Source of the DNA: Bacteroidales bacterium
Lineage (GTDB): Bacteria; Bacteroidota; Bacteroidia; Bacteroidales; F082
Reading direction: 5' to 3'
DNA length: 64,000 nt
Assembly: GCA_015493525.1 (NCBI GenBank)
Contig: WGCY01000037.1
Coordinates: 62,001 to 126,000, forward strand
Under the pieces are notes generated by a model. The model had not been told where the DNA came from. It ran no database searches and was given only the letters and a program-made list of their open reading frames with translations. The translations under genes and the position numbers were made by a program. Below are positions 8,487 through 18,780 of this stretch, in pieces. How positions within the stretch are numbered: the first letter of the stretch is position 1; each line of letters starts with the position of its first letter.

Positions 8487-10088
8487 CTACCATCCGGAAA
8501 TACTGATTCCGGCCGACCACTGGTTTAACGCCGGCCCCTGTCCTTTCAGAAACATCTGGTTCAGGCCATACGTGGCATACAACGAAACAATTCCATAACC
8601 GATACGCAGGGTGGCATCAAAACGAAACGGCTGTAAGTTGAAGCTGTTCACACTCTTCACAATATTACGGTTTGTGCTGTTGGGTGTTGTGTAATAGCCG
8701 GGCAAATAACTTCCGTCTGCCGGATTCTCAAGATAATATTTTTTGTTCGCTTCATTAAAATATATTTTGGTATGCGAACGCAAACGGGCATTAATCAGCA
8801 CTCCCACACCGACAAAGAACCTGCGGCTGCGGCGGACATTATTGGACTGAAACTCAAAAATCACGGGGACGGTAACATAAAATAACGACAGCTTACTTTT
8901 CCTGACGCTTACGTTGCGCATATAAAACCCGCTTAACGCATTACTGTCGGGCGAAAGATAAGTGGGGTTGGAAAAACGGTAATCGTTAAAGCTAAATCCC
9001 ACACCGGTAACCAACCCGATGGTTTTGGCTTTGTTAAAAGCAATATTTTGCTCAAAAAGGTTCACATTTACATTAATGGACTTCTCGTACTGTTGGTTCA
9101 AAAAACCATATTTTTTCCCGTATTCCGTGTTAAAAGAAGGGGTTAAGTAGCCGTTAATTCCCAAATCGACACCCGCCCAGTGTCCGTTAAATTTCACCGG
9201 TTTAGTCCGTTTCCATTTTACATTTCCATTGTCATCGACAATCAGCACATGGCCGCCGAGAGACACCTTGGTGGTGTCGCCATCGACCACTTCCAGATGA
9301 ATGGAGCCAACATTGACACGGGTAGTATCTTCCATGCCCGGCCCGTAGGGATGGCTATAGACCACCACGCGTGCCTGTTTGCCCTGTTGCTTTACATGAA
9401 TGGCTTCCGGGGAAGCATTTGCCAGTTTTATGCTTGCCGCCGTAGAGGCATCTTTACTTAAATATTTTTGGGCATTTACGCGGACATCAGAAGCTCCAGA
9501 AGCTTTTGCAAAGACTGAGTCAGCAATTAATTTCCCTGCTTTAATGTCAGCCGCACCGCTGGCCTCGGCAAACAGCTTTTTTGTCTGTCCTGAAAGGGAT
9601 AAGTCTGCTGCACCGCTGGCATGTGCCGTAACTGTCCCGGAACCCAAAATCAAATTCACATTGGATGCCCCGCTGGCAACAACCTTAAACATCTGCCCAC
9701 CCAGCGTATCTGCACTTTTTACCACAGAAGCACCGGAAGCATGTACAATTGAAAGGGAGGGCACCGTAACATAAAACCTGAGTTTTGTAGGACTGATATC
9801 GGCATAAGAGAAATTCAACACCTTATTGTTAACTGAAACATGGACAGCATTCAGAATATTTTCATCCGTTTGTATCACCACGCTGTAAGGAGTATTTCCC
9901 TTTGTCAGGATAACGATGTTATCAGCAGCCCCGGCGCGGATCTCATCAAAAGCAGGAACAGTTTCCGTGCTTTTCACAACATGGCCATTGCCCTTGATGT
10001 TTCTATAATTTCGTTGACAATAGGCTTCCACACTTACAAAAAACATAAGCGTCATCAACAGGATGGTTATCGAGGTAACTTTTTTCAT
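8487..10088 (-). CDS. DUF2807 head-GIN domain protein fused to an outer-membrane beta-barrel
   Basis: A 533-residue exported protein. A signal peptide (MKKVTSITILLMTLMFFVSV, ending near EAYCQ) precedes a head-GIN/DUF2807 beta-helix at about residues 38-215. This is marked by repeated turns of the form xASGAxx (HASGASVV, VASGASNV, HASGAADL, EASGAADI, KASGASDV). The C-terminal half, from about residue 300, looks like a PorT-type 8-strand barrel with alternating aromatic strands and a final SISGW. The first domain is often annotated as a putative adhesin; the barrel suggests outer-membrane anchoring. Function is unknown. The gene sits downstream of a large T9SS cargo gene on the same strand. Confidence 0.82.
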   Translation of the reverse strand: MKKVTSITILLMTLMFFVSVEAYCQRNYRNIKGNGHVVKSTETVPAFDEIRAGAADNIVILTKGNTPYSVVIQTDENILNAVHVSVNNKVLNFSYADISPTKLRFYVTVPSLSIVHASGASVVKSADTLGGQMFKVVASGASNVNLILGSGTVTAHASGAADLSLSGQTKKLFAEASGAADIKAGKLIADSVFAKASGASDVRVNAQKYLSKDASTAASIKLANASPEAIHVKQQGKQARVVVYSHPYGPGMEDTTRVNVGSIHLEVVDGDTTKVSLGGHVLIVDDNGNVKWKRTKPVKFNGHWAGVDLGINGYLTPSFNTEYGKKYGFLNQQYEKSINVNVNLFEQNIAFNKAKTIGLVTGVGFSFNDYRFSNPTYLSPDSNALSGFYMRNVSVRKSKLSLFYVTVPVIFEFQSNNVRRSRRFFVGVGVLINARLRSHTKIYFNEANKKYYLENPADGSYLPGYYTTPNSTNRNIVKSVNSFNLQPFRFDATLRIGYGIVSLYATYGLNQMFLKGQGPALNQWSAGISISGW

Positions 10089-10160
10089 AATAAATAATAT
10101 TTTTTTGTGTCTTCAGGTGAGACGGCCAACACGGAAATAAAGTTACAGCCAGCTGTACTT

Positions 10161-12764
10161 TTAGCGCAGAATAGTAACCGATCCCTGCAGATGACGTTTT
10201 TTCAGTCCATCCGTAGCGATAAAATAGACTTCACAGGTATAGAAATAGACTCCGGATGCGCATTTTTCTTTTGTATTGATATTGGTGCCATCCCAGTTTA
10301 TCATAGGGTCTTTGGTATGAAAAACCTGCTTCCCCCAACGATTGAAGATAACCATATCCACGTGGTCCACAATGGCTTTGGGGTTGCTGCCGATGGAATT
10401 CATGGGAACCATTTTATCATTTACGCCATCGCCGTTGGGCGTAAACACATTGGGGAGTTCATATTGCGGACAGACATCGTAATTGACACACACCCTTGCA
10501 CTCATATTGCTCACGTTGCCGATGGTATCCACCGCCTCCACAGCATAACAGCCCACCACGTTTTCCAAATTTTGATGCAGAAACGAAACGGTATCGGCAT
10601 GGTTACCATCTATTGAATCAAGCAGGGAGAGTTGGCCATCGGAAGGGGCATAATAGATACGGTATTTTTCCAAATCGTAGTAGCAACTGTCCCGGGGCAG
10701 CATCCAAATTTTCAGTGTATTCTCTATCTTGTCACAATCTGTATAAACAGCATTCTCCGGGGCACAGGGCGGAATAATATCTCTTGGAATGGCACAGGCA
10801 ATCTGTGAATAATTTATGATCGGATTTACCAATCCGGGCAGCGAATAGTGTCCGATTGATTTTATGTAATAGCAATATTGAAGTGTGTTATTCAGGTTTT
10901 TGTCCACAAATATTGGCGTATTCACCGTTGTAAGCGAATCAAAACGGCTGCTGTTTTCCGTCTTCCTGAAAATCACATACTGGTCATTAATCCACGGAAC
11001 CTGTGGGGAGAAGAAGAGTGTCAGCCTTTTGTCTGAAGCCCTTATCCGGAGAAAAACCGAAGAGGCCTCCTGAGAACTTCCCATGGCCCCGGAAGTTTCA
11101 CTTTTCAGATCGACGCGGTACTTTACAGCAGCACCTTCCGTGTTCAGGTTTACCCCTGCATCCCGGAAAATAGTATCATTTAGCCCTGAAAATGTCTTCA
11201 CCAGTTGCATTTGTCCTCCCGAGGCCTGATCGCTGCGGTACAAAAGATAACTGTACGGGCCCGGAAACTGAGTGGTATCCAGCTCCGTGGGCTTTGACCA
11301 GTCCACATAAACCCGGCCGGAAGAAAAATCGGCAGTATCGTTACTCACATGGGTGATAATGGGGACATCGCGTTTGAGGGAGGCACAGGCCTGGCCTGAG
11401 GCAAAACCCTCTGCCCTGTCGGCAAAAAAAGCAGTTACCCGGTAACAATACCGCACGCCTTGCGAAAGGTGGTTGTCATCACGAAAAGTACATTTGTTGA
11501 CATTATCCGTTGTGCCCACCAACTGAAACCCCGTATAAGCAGGGACCCCCGTTTCACAGGCTCCGTGTTGCCAGAAAGTACTGTCGGCTTTTCGATAGAT
11601 TCTGTAGCCGGCCACATTTTTACAGAGAGAAGTATCCCATGTCAGGTCAATACCATTGCCCAATGCGCTGGCTTTCAGGTTTTCGGGAGCCGGGCCAACG
11701 ACTTTTATTTTTACATCTTTGAAACTGGCCAGGCTCACCGGAAAGCCACTGTCTTTTGCTTTAAAGCCAACGGAATAAGGCCGGTAGCGCACATGGCTGC
11801 AACGTGTGTGCCATGAAAAAACAGTGGAAACGGTGTCATTGCCTTTTGCCGGATCAGGAAAAATTGTCGCCGGGCTTTCCGCTTGTTCAAAAGGCCCGCC
11901 AAAAGCGGACAGAGTTACGTTTGTCCCATCCGGGTCTATCGCCGTTGTTTTAAAATGCAAACTATCCCCCGCCCTGACACAAGTGTCGTTTCCTGTAATT
12001 ATTACGGGCGGCTTATGACTGCAACTGACAATAATAATCTGCATATCGCGGCGCACATAACCTATCAGAATCCCCCTGCGCCACTCTTCCGTCAGAAATG
12101 CCACATTGTACTCTCCCTGCAATATGGGACTTACCCATTGCATTTCTCCTGTTACCGAATCGATACGAAAATATTTTGAAGCCCGGGGGAAAGTATATCC
12201 GGGAATATCTTTCCCGCCCGTACCTTTACAAGCCACCAGTTTGTACGACAGGCTGTCGCCATCCGGATCATAAGCCCCCGGGTCATGGTAAAAAGGCTGG
12301 TTCACACAACCCTCATCTATGGGTGGATTAAGCAATTGGACAGAGTTATTGTAACCGAGAAACGGGTTAATCAGGAGATAACAGTCCACAAACATGGAGA
12401 CATTTACCGAATTGGGAATATTTACCACACCATTGTTACGGCTATAATCTTCCACGGTTATGGTATAAGCACCCGGACCGGAATAAGTATGGCGGCCCAC
12501 ATAACGATTGTACGAGATGTCATTCCCCAAAGGGTAAAAATCGATACGGGGAATATTGTCGGTGCTGCCATCGCCCCAGACAATGGGCATGGTATTTCGC
12601 GCATCATCCGCAGGACTGGAAGTACGGGTGTACATGGTGATAGTAAATTCATACGTCAGCCCTTCGATGTGCCGGTAGGTTATCTCGGCAGCACGTTGAT
12701 GTGTGGCCAGGCCTGCCCGGACAAAGAAAATGAAAAAAAACAAGGTTAAAAAATACCGTTTCAT
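10161..12764 (-). CDS. Large secreted protein with gliding-motility/T9SS type B C-terminal domain
   Basis: An 867-residue exported protein. The signal peptide (MKRYFLTLFFFIFFVRAGLA) is followed by a region starting HQRAAEITYRHIEGLTYEF, then PKD-like and fibronectin-III-like beta domains (for example LKASALGNGIDLTWD near residue 370). It ends in a CHU_C/gliding motility-associated domain with the hallmark LPNVFTPNGDGVNDKMVP, FNRWGKQVF and GVYFYTCEV. That domain directs export by the type IX system and delivery to the cell surface. No enzymatic motif was seen, so it may be structural or adhesive. Its start is divergent from the RelA/SpoT gene. Confidence 0.9.
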   Translation of the reverse strand: MKRYFLTLFFFIFFVRAGLATHQRAAEITYRHIEGLTYEFTITMYTRTSSPADDARNTMPIVWGDGSTDNIPRIDFYPLGNDISYNRYVGRHTYSGPGAYTITVEDYSRNNGVVNIPNSVNVSMFVDCYLLINPFLGYNNSVQLLNPPIDEGCVNQPFYHDPGAYDPDGDSLSYKLVACKGTGGKDIPGYTFPRASKYFRIDSVTGEMQWVSPILQGEYNVAFLTEEWRRGILIGYVRRDMQIIIVSCSHKPPVIITGNDTCVRAGDSLHFKTTAIDPDGTNVTLSAFGGPFEQAESPATIFPDPAKGNDTVSTVFSWHTRCSHVRYRPYSVGFKAKDSGFPVSLASFKDVKIKVVGPAPENLKASALGNGIDLTWDTSLCKNVAGYRIYRKADSTFWQHGACETGVPAYTGFQLVGTTDNVNKCTFRDDNHLSQGVRYCYRVTAFFADRAEGFASGQACASLKRDVPIITHVSNDTADFSSGRVYVDWSKPTELDTTQFPGPYSYLLYRSDQASGGQMQLVKTFSGLNDTIFRDAGVNLNTEGAAVKYRVDLKSETSGAMGSSQEASSVFLRIRASDKRLTLFFSPQVPWINDQYVIFRKTENSSRFDSLTTVNTPIFVDKNLNNTLQYCYYIKSIGHYSLPGLVNPIINYSQIACAIPRDIIPPCAPENAVYTDCDKIENTLKIWMLPRDSCYYDLEKYRIYYAPSDGQLSLLDSIDGNHADTVSFLHQNLENVVGCYAVEAVDTIGNVSNMSARVCVNYDVCPQYELPNVFTPNGDGVNDKMVPMNSIGSNPKAIVDHVDMVIFNRWGKQVFHTKDPMINWDGTNINTKEKCASGVYFYTCEVYFIATDGLKKRHLQGSVTILR

Positions 12765-12920
12765 ACTTCTTACGAATGGTTCTCAAAACTACAAATATTA
12801 TCCAAGAAATTCTTTTTTTCATAACAGGTGAAAATCAAAAACTTATAAAAAGCAAAAAGAGGCCGGACAAAAAATTTCACCAACATAAAGCACGCATGAC
12901 AAAGACATTACAAAAAAACT

Positions 12921-12928
12921 TAATTTTG
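12921..12928 (+). promoter_or_regulatory. -7 promoter element for the RelA/SpoT-family gene
   Basis: TAATTTTG matches TAnnTTTG and lies 26 bases before the ATG at 12955. Confidence 0.6.
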
Positions 12929-12954
12929 TTCATTCCGAGAGGACTGTTGAAAGT

Positions 12955-15165
12955 ATGAAAAAATCGACCACAGAAAATGAAAGGCAGGAGATCCTGCGCC
13001 AGTACAGGCACCTGATAGAGGTATGGACTACCCGCAAGGAGACCAAAGACCAGTGGGATGTGCGCAAGGCTTTCCGCATGGCTGCTGATGCACACAAAGA
13101 TATGCGCCGTAAATCGGGCGAACCTTTTATTTTACATCCCATTGCCGTGGCGACCATAGCCGCCGGAGAAATGGGGCTGGGACGTACTTCCATCATATCG
13201 GCCTTGCTCCACGACACCGTTGAAGATACGGATATTACACTGGAAGATGTGGAAAAAATATTCGGGACAAAAGTTTCCCGCATTATCGATGGCCTGACAA
13301 AAATTGATGAGATCTCAGACAATAACTCTACAGCTCAGTCAGCTACCCTGAAGAAGATTATTTTTACGCTATCGGAAGACATGCGGGTAATCCTCGTAAA
13401 ACTCGCCGATCGTCTGCACAACATGCGTACCATGGAGATTATGCCACAGGAAAAACAACTCCGAATCTCCTCGGAAACACTTTACATATATGCCCCATTG
13501 GCTTACCGCCTGGGGTTTTTTGCTATTAAAAGCGAACTGGAAGAACTCTCTTTTAAATACTCACAACCAGATCTTTATGCCGAGATAAAAGCAGAAATAG
13601 AAAGAAGCCGTCCCGAGAAAAATGCCTACTTGAATGATTTCATGGCCCCTATTCGTACCTCATTGAAACAGAAAGGATTGAATGCCGATTTGCTGATAAA
13701 TGAAAAAACAACTTATTCTGTCTGGCAAAAAATGAAACAGCTGGAGTTGCCTTTTCAGGAGTTATACGATACTTTTAGCCTGGACATTGTTGTGGATACG
13801 GGAGATCAGGACGAAAGCCTGGAATGCTGGGCTGTATATTCCGCGCTCACGGTCCAGTACAAACCTAACAACAAAAAGTTGCGCGACTGGATGAGCACCC
13901 CCAAAGCCAATGGCTACGAAGCTATTCACACCATCGTCATGGGGCCAAAGGGACGATGGGTATCTGTTCATATTCGCAGCAAACGCATGCAGGAAATTGC
14001 CCAAAAAGGTTATGCTGCTTACCTGAAATACAGGACAAACACTTCTTCGCCGGGAAACCTCGACAACTGGCTCAACAAAACCCGGGAATTACTTATGGAG
14101 AACAACGATGAGGACGAGTCTATCGGCTTTATCGACGATTTTAAACAAAATCTTTTCTCCGAAGAGATTTATGTTTTTACCCCCAAGGGAGAAATGATTA
14201 CCCTGCCCAAAGGGGCCACAGTCCTTGATTTTGCTTACGCCATTCATACCGACCTTGGAAACAGGGCCATTGGGGCAAACCTCAACCGCCGGGTTGTTAC
14301 CATCGATTATAAACTGAAAAGCGGCGACCAGGTAGAAATAATCTCTTCAAAAATCATAAAGTTACAGGAAGACTGGTCAAAAATGGTCGTTACGGCACGG
14401 GCCAAAACAAAAATAAAAACAGCACTGAAAAATGAGCGAAAAAAGTTCAGGAAAGCAGGTGAAAAAAAACTTGACGATCTTTTTTCTCAACTAAAAATTG
14501 AAAACAACAACCAAAATATCCAGGAATTAATGAAAGGGGCAAAAATAAGCAGCCCCATCGATTTCTATTATTTTCTGGCCACGGACAAACTGAACGAAAG
14601 TGACATTAAACGTATCCTCCTGCCCGAAGGAGACCGCTCCGGATGGCTTCGGGGACTACATATCCCTTTTATCAGCAAACAACCCAAAGCTGTCCTGCCT
14701 GCTTCGCCCACCGCTACGGAACCTTCCCCATCGGACATCCCGGAAAGCCAAAAAAATTACGTTATATCCGAATGCTGCCACCCAATTCCACACGACAACG
14801 TCATTATCCTGGAAATTCCGGGCGGCAATACGGAAGTACACAGAACCGACTGCGAAAAAGCCATCCAGCTTATGTCTGTTTATGGCCGTAATATATCAAA
14901 GAAAAAATGGGTCCCCCTCAAGGGGAAAACATATCAGGCCAGCCTGCAAATCTCAGCCAAAGACAAACCCGGACTGCTGAACATGGTTACAAACATGATT
15001 TCCAATGATTTTAAACTAAACATGAGTGCCATCAACATGCATTCACACAAAGGGCTTGTCTTTATTAAAATTGTCATCTTTGTGCCCAACGCTACTATCC
15101 TGAAAAAACTTATGACAAGCCTTTCCAAAACGGAACAGGTTATAAAAGTTGTACGGACTTTGTAA
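12955..15165 (+). CDS. spoT: RelA/SpoT family protein, intact hydrolase and degenerate synthetase
   Basis: The 736 residues have the full long-RSH layout: HD hydrolase (about 45-200), synthetase (about 235-360), TGS (from about 400, VFTPKGEMITLPKG), a Cys-rich helical segment (SECCHPIPHD) and a C-terminal ACT domain. The hydrolase keeps H61, the HD pair 86-87 with VEDTD, and VKLADRLHNMRT. The synthetase looks damaged: the usual AxR before the first strand is SLD (YDTFSLDIVV), and the EVQIRT block holding a metal-binding Glu reads SVHIRS. The prediction is a (p)ppGpp hydrolase, with synthesis left to another RSH elsewhere. It stands alone behind its own promoter. Confidence 0.92.
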   Translation: MKKSTTENERQEILRQYRHLIEVWTTRKETKDQWDVRKAFRMAADAHKDMRRKSGEPFILHPIAVATIAAGEMGLGRTSIISALLHDTVEDTDITLEDVEKIFGTKVSRIIDGLTKIDEISDNNSTAQSATLKKIIFTLSEDMRVILVKLADRLHNMRTMEIMPQEKQLRISSETLYIYAPLAYRLGFFAIKSELEELSFKYSQPDLYAEIKAEIERSRPEKNAYLNDFMAPIRTSLKQKGLNADLLINEKTTYSVWQKMKQLELPFQELYDTFSLDIVVDTGDQDESLECWAVYSALTVQYKPNNKKLRDWMSTPKANGYEAIHTIVMGPKGRWVSVHIRSKRMQEIAQKGYAAYLKYRTNTSSPGNLDNWLNKTRELLMENNDEDESIGFIDDFKQNLFSEEIYVFTPKGEMITLPKGATVLDFAYAIHTDLGNRAIGANLNRRVVTIDYKLKSGDQVEIISSKIIKLQEDWSKMVVTARAKTKIKTALKNERKKFRKAGEKKLDDLFSQLKIENNNQNIQELMKGAKISSPIDFYYFLATDKLNESDIKRILLPEGDRSGWLRGLHIPFISKQPKAVLPASPTATEPSPSDIPESQKNYVISECCHPIPHDNVIILEIPGGNTEVHRTDCEKAIQLMSVYGRNISKKKWVPLKGKTYQASLQISAKDKPGLLNMVTNMISNDFKLNMSAINMHSHKGLVFIKIVIFVPNATILKKLMTSLSKTEQVIKVVRTL

Positions 15166-15311
15166 AGCAGCAGACATATCCGCTATACCAAAAACAAAAC
15201 CTGTTGCATATCCGGTATTTTTTTCTGCAAAAAAATAAAAATATTATTTCTATTTAAACCATTTAAAGATAATTTGTTATTTTTACCCCACAAAACTTTA
15301 TCACGGATAAT

Positions 15312-15764
15312 ATGAAACAGGAAACGAAAAAAGACACTTTTGAAAAGGTGAAAAAGGTTTTCACTGAGTATCTTGACTCCAGGGGACACCGAAAAACACC
15401 CGAGCGTTTTACCATTTTGAAAGAGATTTATGCAACCGATGGGCACTTTGACATTGAGACGTTGTATATTCGAATGAAAAACAACAAATACCGTGTCAGC
15501 CGTGCCACGCTTTATAACACCATCGAACTGTTGCTGGACTGCAACCTCGTAACCAAACATCAATTCGGAAACAACTGTGCACAGTTTGAACGCTCCTTCA
15601 AATACAAACAACACGATCATTTTGTGTGTATGGAAGATGGTACCGTATTAGAGTTTTGCGATCCGCGTATCCATGAGATTCAGAAGTCTGTGGAAGAACT
15701 ACTGGGCGTTAAGGTAGCTTACCACTCACTGACTTTCTACGGAAAATGTCCTGAGAATTCATAA
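15312..15764 (+). CDS. fur: Fur family transcriptional regulator
   Basis: A 150-residue Fur-family repressor with the winged-helix recognition region (KTPERFTILKEIYATDGHFDIETLY and YRVSRATLYNTIELLL) and a dimerisation domain containing KQHDHFVCMEDGTVLEFCDPRI. The usual two CxxC structural zinc pairs are reduced to single Cys residues (CMED; GKCPENS), as I recall for Bacteroidota Fur paralogues. Iron is the likeliest ligand, but zinc or peroxide sensing cannot be excluded. It follows the RSH gene by 146 bases and is closed by an intrinsic terminator that overlaps its stop codon. Confidence 0.92.
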   Translation: MKQETKKDTFEKVKKVFTEYLDSRGHRKTPERFTILKEIYATDGHFDIETLYIRMKNNKYRVSRATLYNTIELLLDCNLVTKHQFGNNCAQFERSFKYKQHDHFVCMEDGTVLEFCDPRIHEIQKSVEELLGVKVAYHSLTFYGKCPENS

Positions 15765-15803
15765 AAACAGCAAATAAAATATTCCGTTTTTGCTGTTTTT
15801 TTT
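15763..15803 (+). terminator. Intrinsic terminator after fur
   Basis: AACAGCAAA and TTTGCTGTT pair as the core of an A/T-extended stem with a 14-base loop, followed by a T-run. It separates fur from purA. Confidence 0.85.
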
Positions 15804-15816
15804 CGCCCGGACTCTT

Positions 15817-15824
15817 TACCTTTG
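15817..15824 (+). promoter_or_regulatory. -7 promoter element for purA
   Basis: TACCTTTG matches TAnnTTTG directly after the fur terminator and 34 bases before the purA ATG. Confidence 0.65.
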
Positions 15825-15849
15825 TTGCAAAATACAGGCAACACCTTAA

Positions 15850-17154
<1,305 letters not shown>

Positions 17155-17301
17155 AAAGCAAAGCCGTTGGTTTTGTTTCTTCGGTTGGTAAAGAAGAAGT
17201 TGGGCTTCATGCGAAAGAAAACGTGTTGAAAAATAAAAATATCGTTACTACCCAGCAGCAAATGTTCTCATTGCAAGTGTTTTTAACCATCATAAAATCA
17301 G

Positions 17302-17394
17302 CCGATAAATAGCTTCTTAAAAGAACCTACCTTCCATAGGAATTCCTACGGAGCCTGCATCCCTTCGAGAAGGGAAATTATTGGGATTTATCGG
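17302..17394. repeat. Nested inverted-repeat element between convergent genes
   Basis: CCGATAAAT (17302-17310) and ATTTATCGG (17386-17394) are exact complements bounding a 93-base segment. Inside lie the perfect palindrome TAGGAATTCCTA (17337-17348) and the hairpin CCCTTCgaGAAGGG (17361-17374). It may serve as a bidirectional terminator or be a small palindromic element; no T-run typical of an intrinsic terminator follows. Confidence 0.5.
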
Positions 17395-17414
17395 TTATTT
17401 TATAGTATTACCCC

Positions 17415-18470
17415 CTAAATAATTGTGAATACCTCTCCGCTCAGGTCCACTTTCATGCGGACAATGACCGGAAGGTGGTCGCTAAAGCCGCCGTAATAAT
17501 ATTTTCCGGCAGTGCGGTTGGGAACAGCAGGCCCTTTTTTCGGATGATAAAGCATCCAGCTTTTTTTGAATATCTCTTCCTTAAACGAATCTGTTTTGAT
17601 GCCATTGTAACCGCCAATCATGGCCGAAGAAACAATAACCTGGTCAAATAAGTCCCAACCCTTGTAGTAAAGCGAACCCTGTCCGGCCTTGAAGGGTTTC
17701 AGCGCAAGGTTATACAGTTGTTTTTTGGCAAAAGGCTGTTTCGGCTCTTGCGCCCCCAACGAGACCGTCAGGCTTTTATCGGTAGGATTGTCATTCAAAT
17801 CACCCATAATCAGAATGTTGGCATTGGGGTCCACATTAAAAATCGAATCCGCCATAAGGCGCAGCAAATGGCCTGTGAAACGGCGCAGGGCATCTGTCTT
17901 TGCCTGACCGCCATAGCGCGAAACCCAATGATTGACAAAAATATGGATGGTATCTTTTCCGTAAACCAGGCCTTTTGAATAAAGGATATCGCGGGTAGGG
18001 TTTTCGGGTTCGGAAGGAAATTGCAAACGGATAAAACGTGTTTTCAACGGGTGATAAATGGCTGGCTGGTATAACATGGCCACATCAATGCCCCGTTCAT
18101 CAGGACTGTCCTTGTGAAGAATTTTATAACCGGCTTTTTTCAGCTTACCGGTGTTTATCAAATCTTCCACAACCTGTCGGTTTTCCACTTCCGAGAGTCC
18201 GAAAACCGTTGGAAACCGGTGGCCGTTTATGGCAGACATCACTTTGGAAATATTATTCAGCTTATGCTCATACCGTTTTGTGTTCCACGGTATTCTGCTC
18301 GTGGGCAAATGGTCGTTGTCCCGCGTTTGAGGGTTGTCAATCGTATCAAACAGGTTTTCCACGTTGTAAAAAGCGACAGAAAAAGGTTTCAGCTCATCCT
18401 TTTTACAGGAAGAGACGAGGTAAGTCAGTAAAGCGACAAACGCCAGGGTGCCAAAAATATATTTTTTCAT
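17415..18470 (-). CDS. Endonuclease/exonuclease/phosphatase family lipoprotein
   Basis: A 351-residue EEP-fold protein with a lipoprotein signal peptide (lipobox TYLVSSC, Cys at about residue 22), so it is likely anchored in the envelope. Catalytic-fold motifs run in order: FYNVENLFD, FGLSEVENRQVVEDL with the metal-binding Glu, VNHWVSRYGG, MGDLNDNPTD and the terminal SDHLPVIVRM with the catalytic Asp-His. Such proteins hydrolyse phosphodiesters or phosphomonoesters in nucleic acids, inositol phosphates or lipids; the substrate cannot be told. It is a single minus-strand gene between purA and pheT. Confidence 0.88.
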   Translation of the reverse strand: MKKYIFGTLAFVALLTYLVSSCKKDELKPFSVAFYNVENLFDTIDNPQTRDNDHLPTSRIPWNTKRYEHKLNNISKVMSAINGHRFPTVFGLSEVENRQVVEDLINTGKLKKAGYKILHKDSPDERGIDVAMLYQPAIYHPLKTRFIRLQFPSEPENPTRDILYSKGLVYGKDTIHIFVNHWVSRYGGQAKTDALRRFTGHLLRLMADSIFNVDPNANILIMGDLNDNPTDKSLTVSLGAQEPKQPFAKKQLYNLALKPFKAGQGSLYYKGWDLFDQVIVSSAMIGGYNGIKTDSFKEEIFKKSWMLYHPKKGPAVPNRTAGKYYYGGFSDHLPVIVRMKVDLSGEVFTII

Positions 18471-18617
18471 TTCACAAAATACTTATCGAATTTGCGCGGC
18501 AAAATTAATCAATTAACTATCAACTATTCTATTAACAGAAAATAAATATTTTGTCGCTGAACCACTTCCCCATCGCCATCTTCTCCCTGACGAAATGGCA
18601 GTACTCGATTTTTTTCT

Positions 18618-18625
18618 TACCTTTG
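18618..18625 (+). promoter_or_regulatory. -7 promoter element upstream of pheT
   Basis: TACCTTTG matches TAnnTTTG in the 310-base gap before pheT. It implies a leader of about 150 bases. Nothing else was recognised in the gap, including no clear T-box or leader peptide. Confidence 0.4.
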
Positions 18626-18780
18626 CCTTTTGGGTTTAAAGTTCCGGAATCGGGCTTAGACATATTGATTAACAGTTATTTAAAGAATATCATACATCAG
18701 GGTTTACCCGGATATTTTTCGACAGTGAAATATTTCAGGGGGTCTTGACTGAAAAACAAGAACAATAAAAATTAAAAATA

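Noticed and set aside
8263-8598. Possible gene with KWVSRKVHKALTQKTQNLN, also seen at 62555-62746
   Set aside because: The shared peptide comes from the dispersed DNA repeat; the surrounding sequence is not conserved, and the first frame runs into the downstream gene on the other strand.
18471-18780. T-box or attenuator leader before pheT
   Set aside because: No T-box sequence, Phe-rich leader peptide or terminator-antiterminator pair could be seen.
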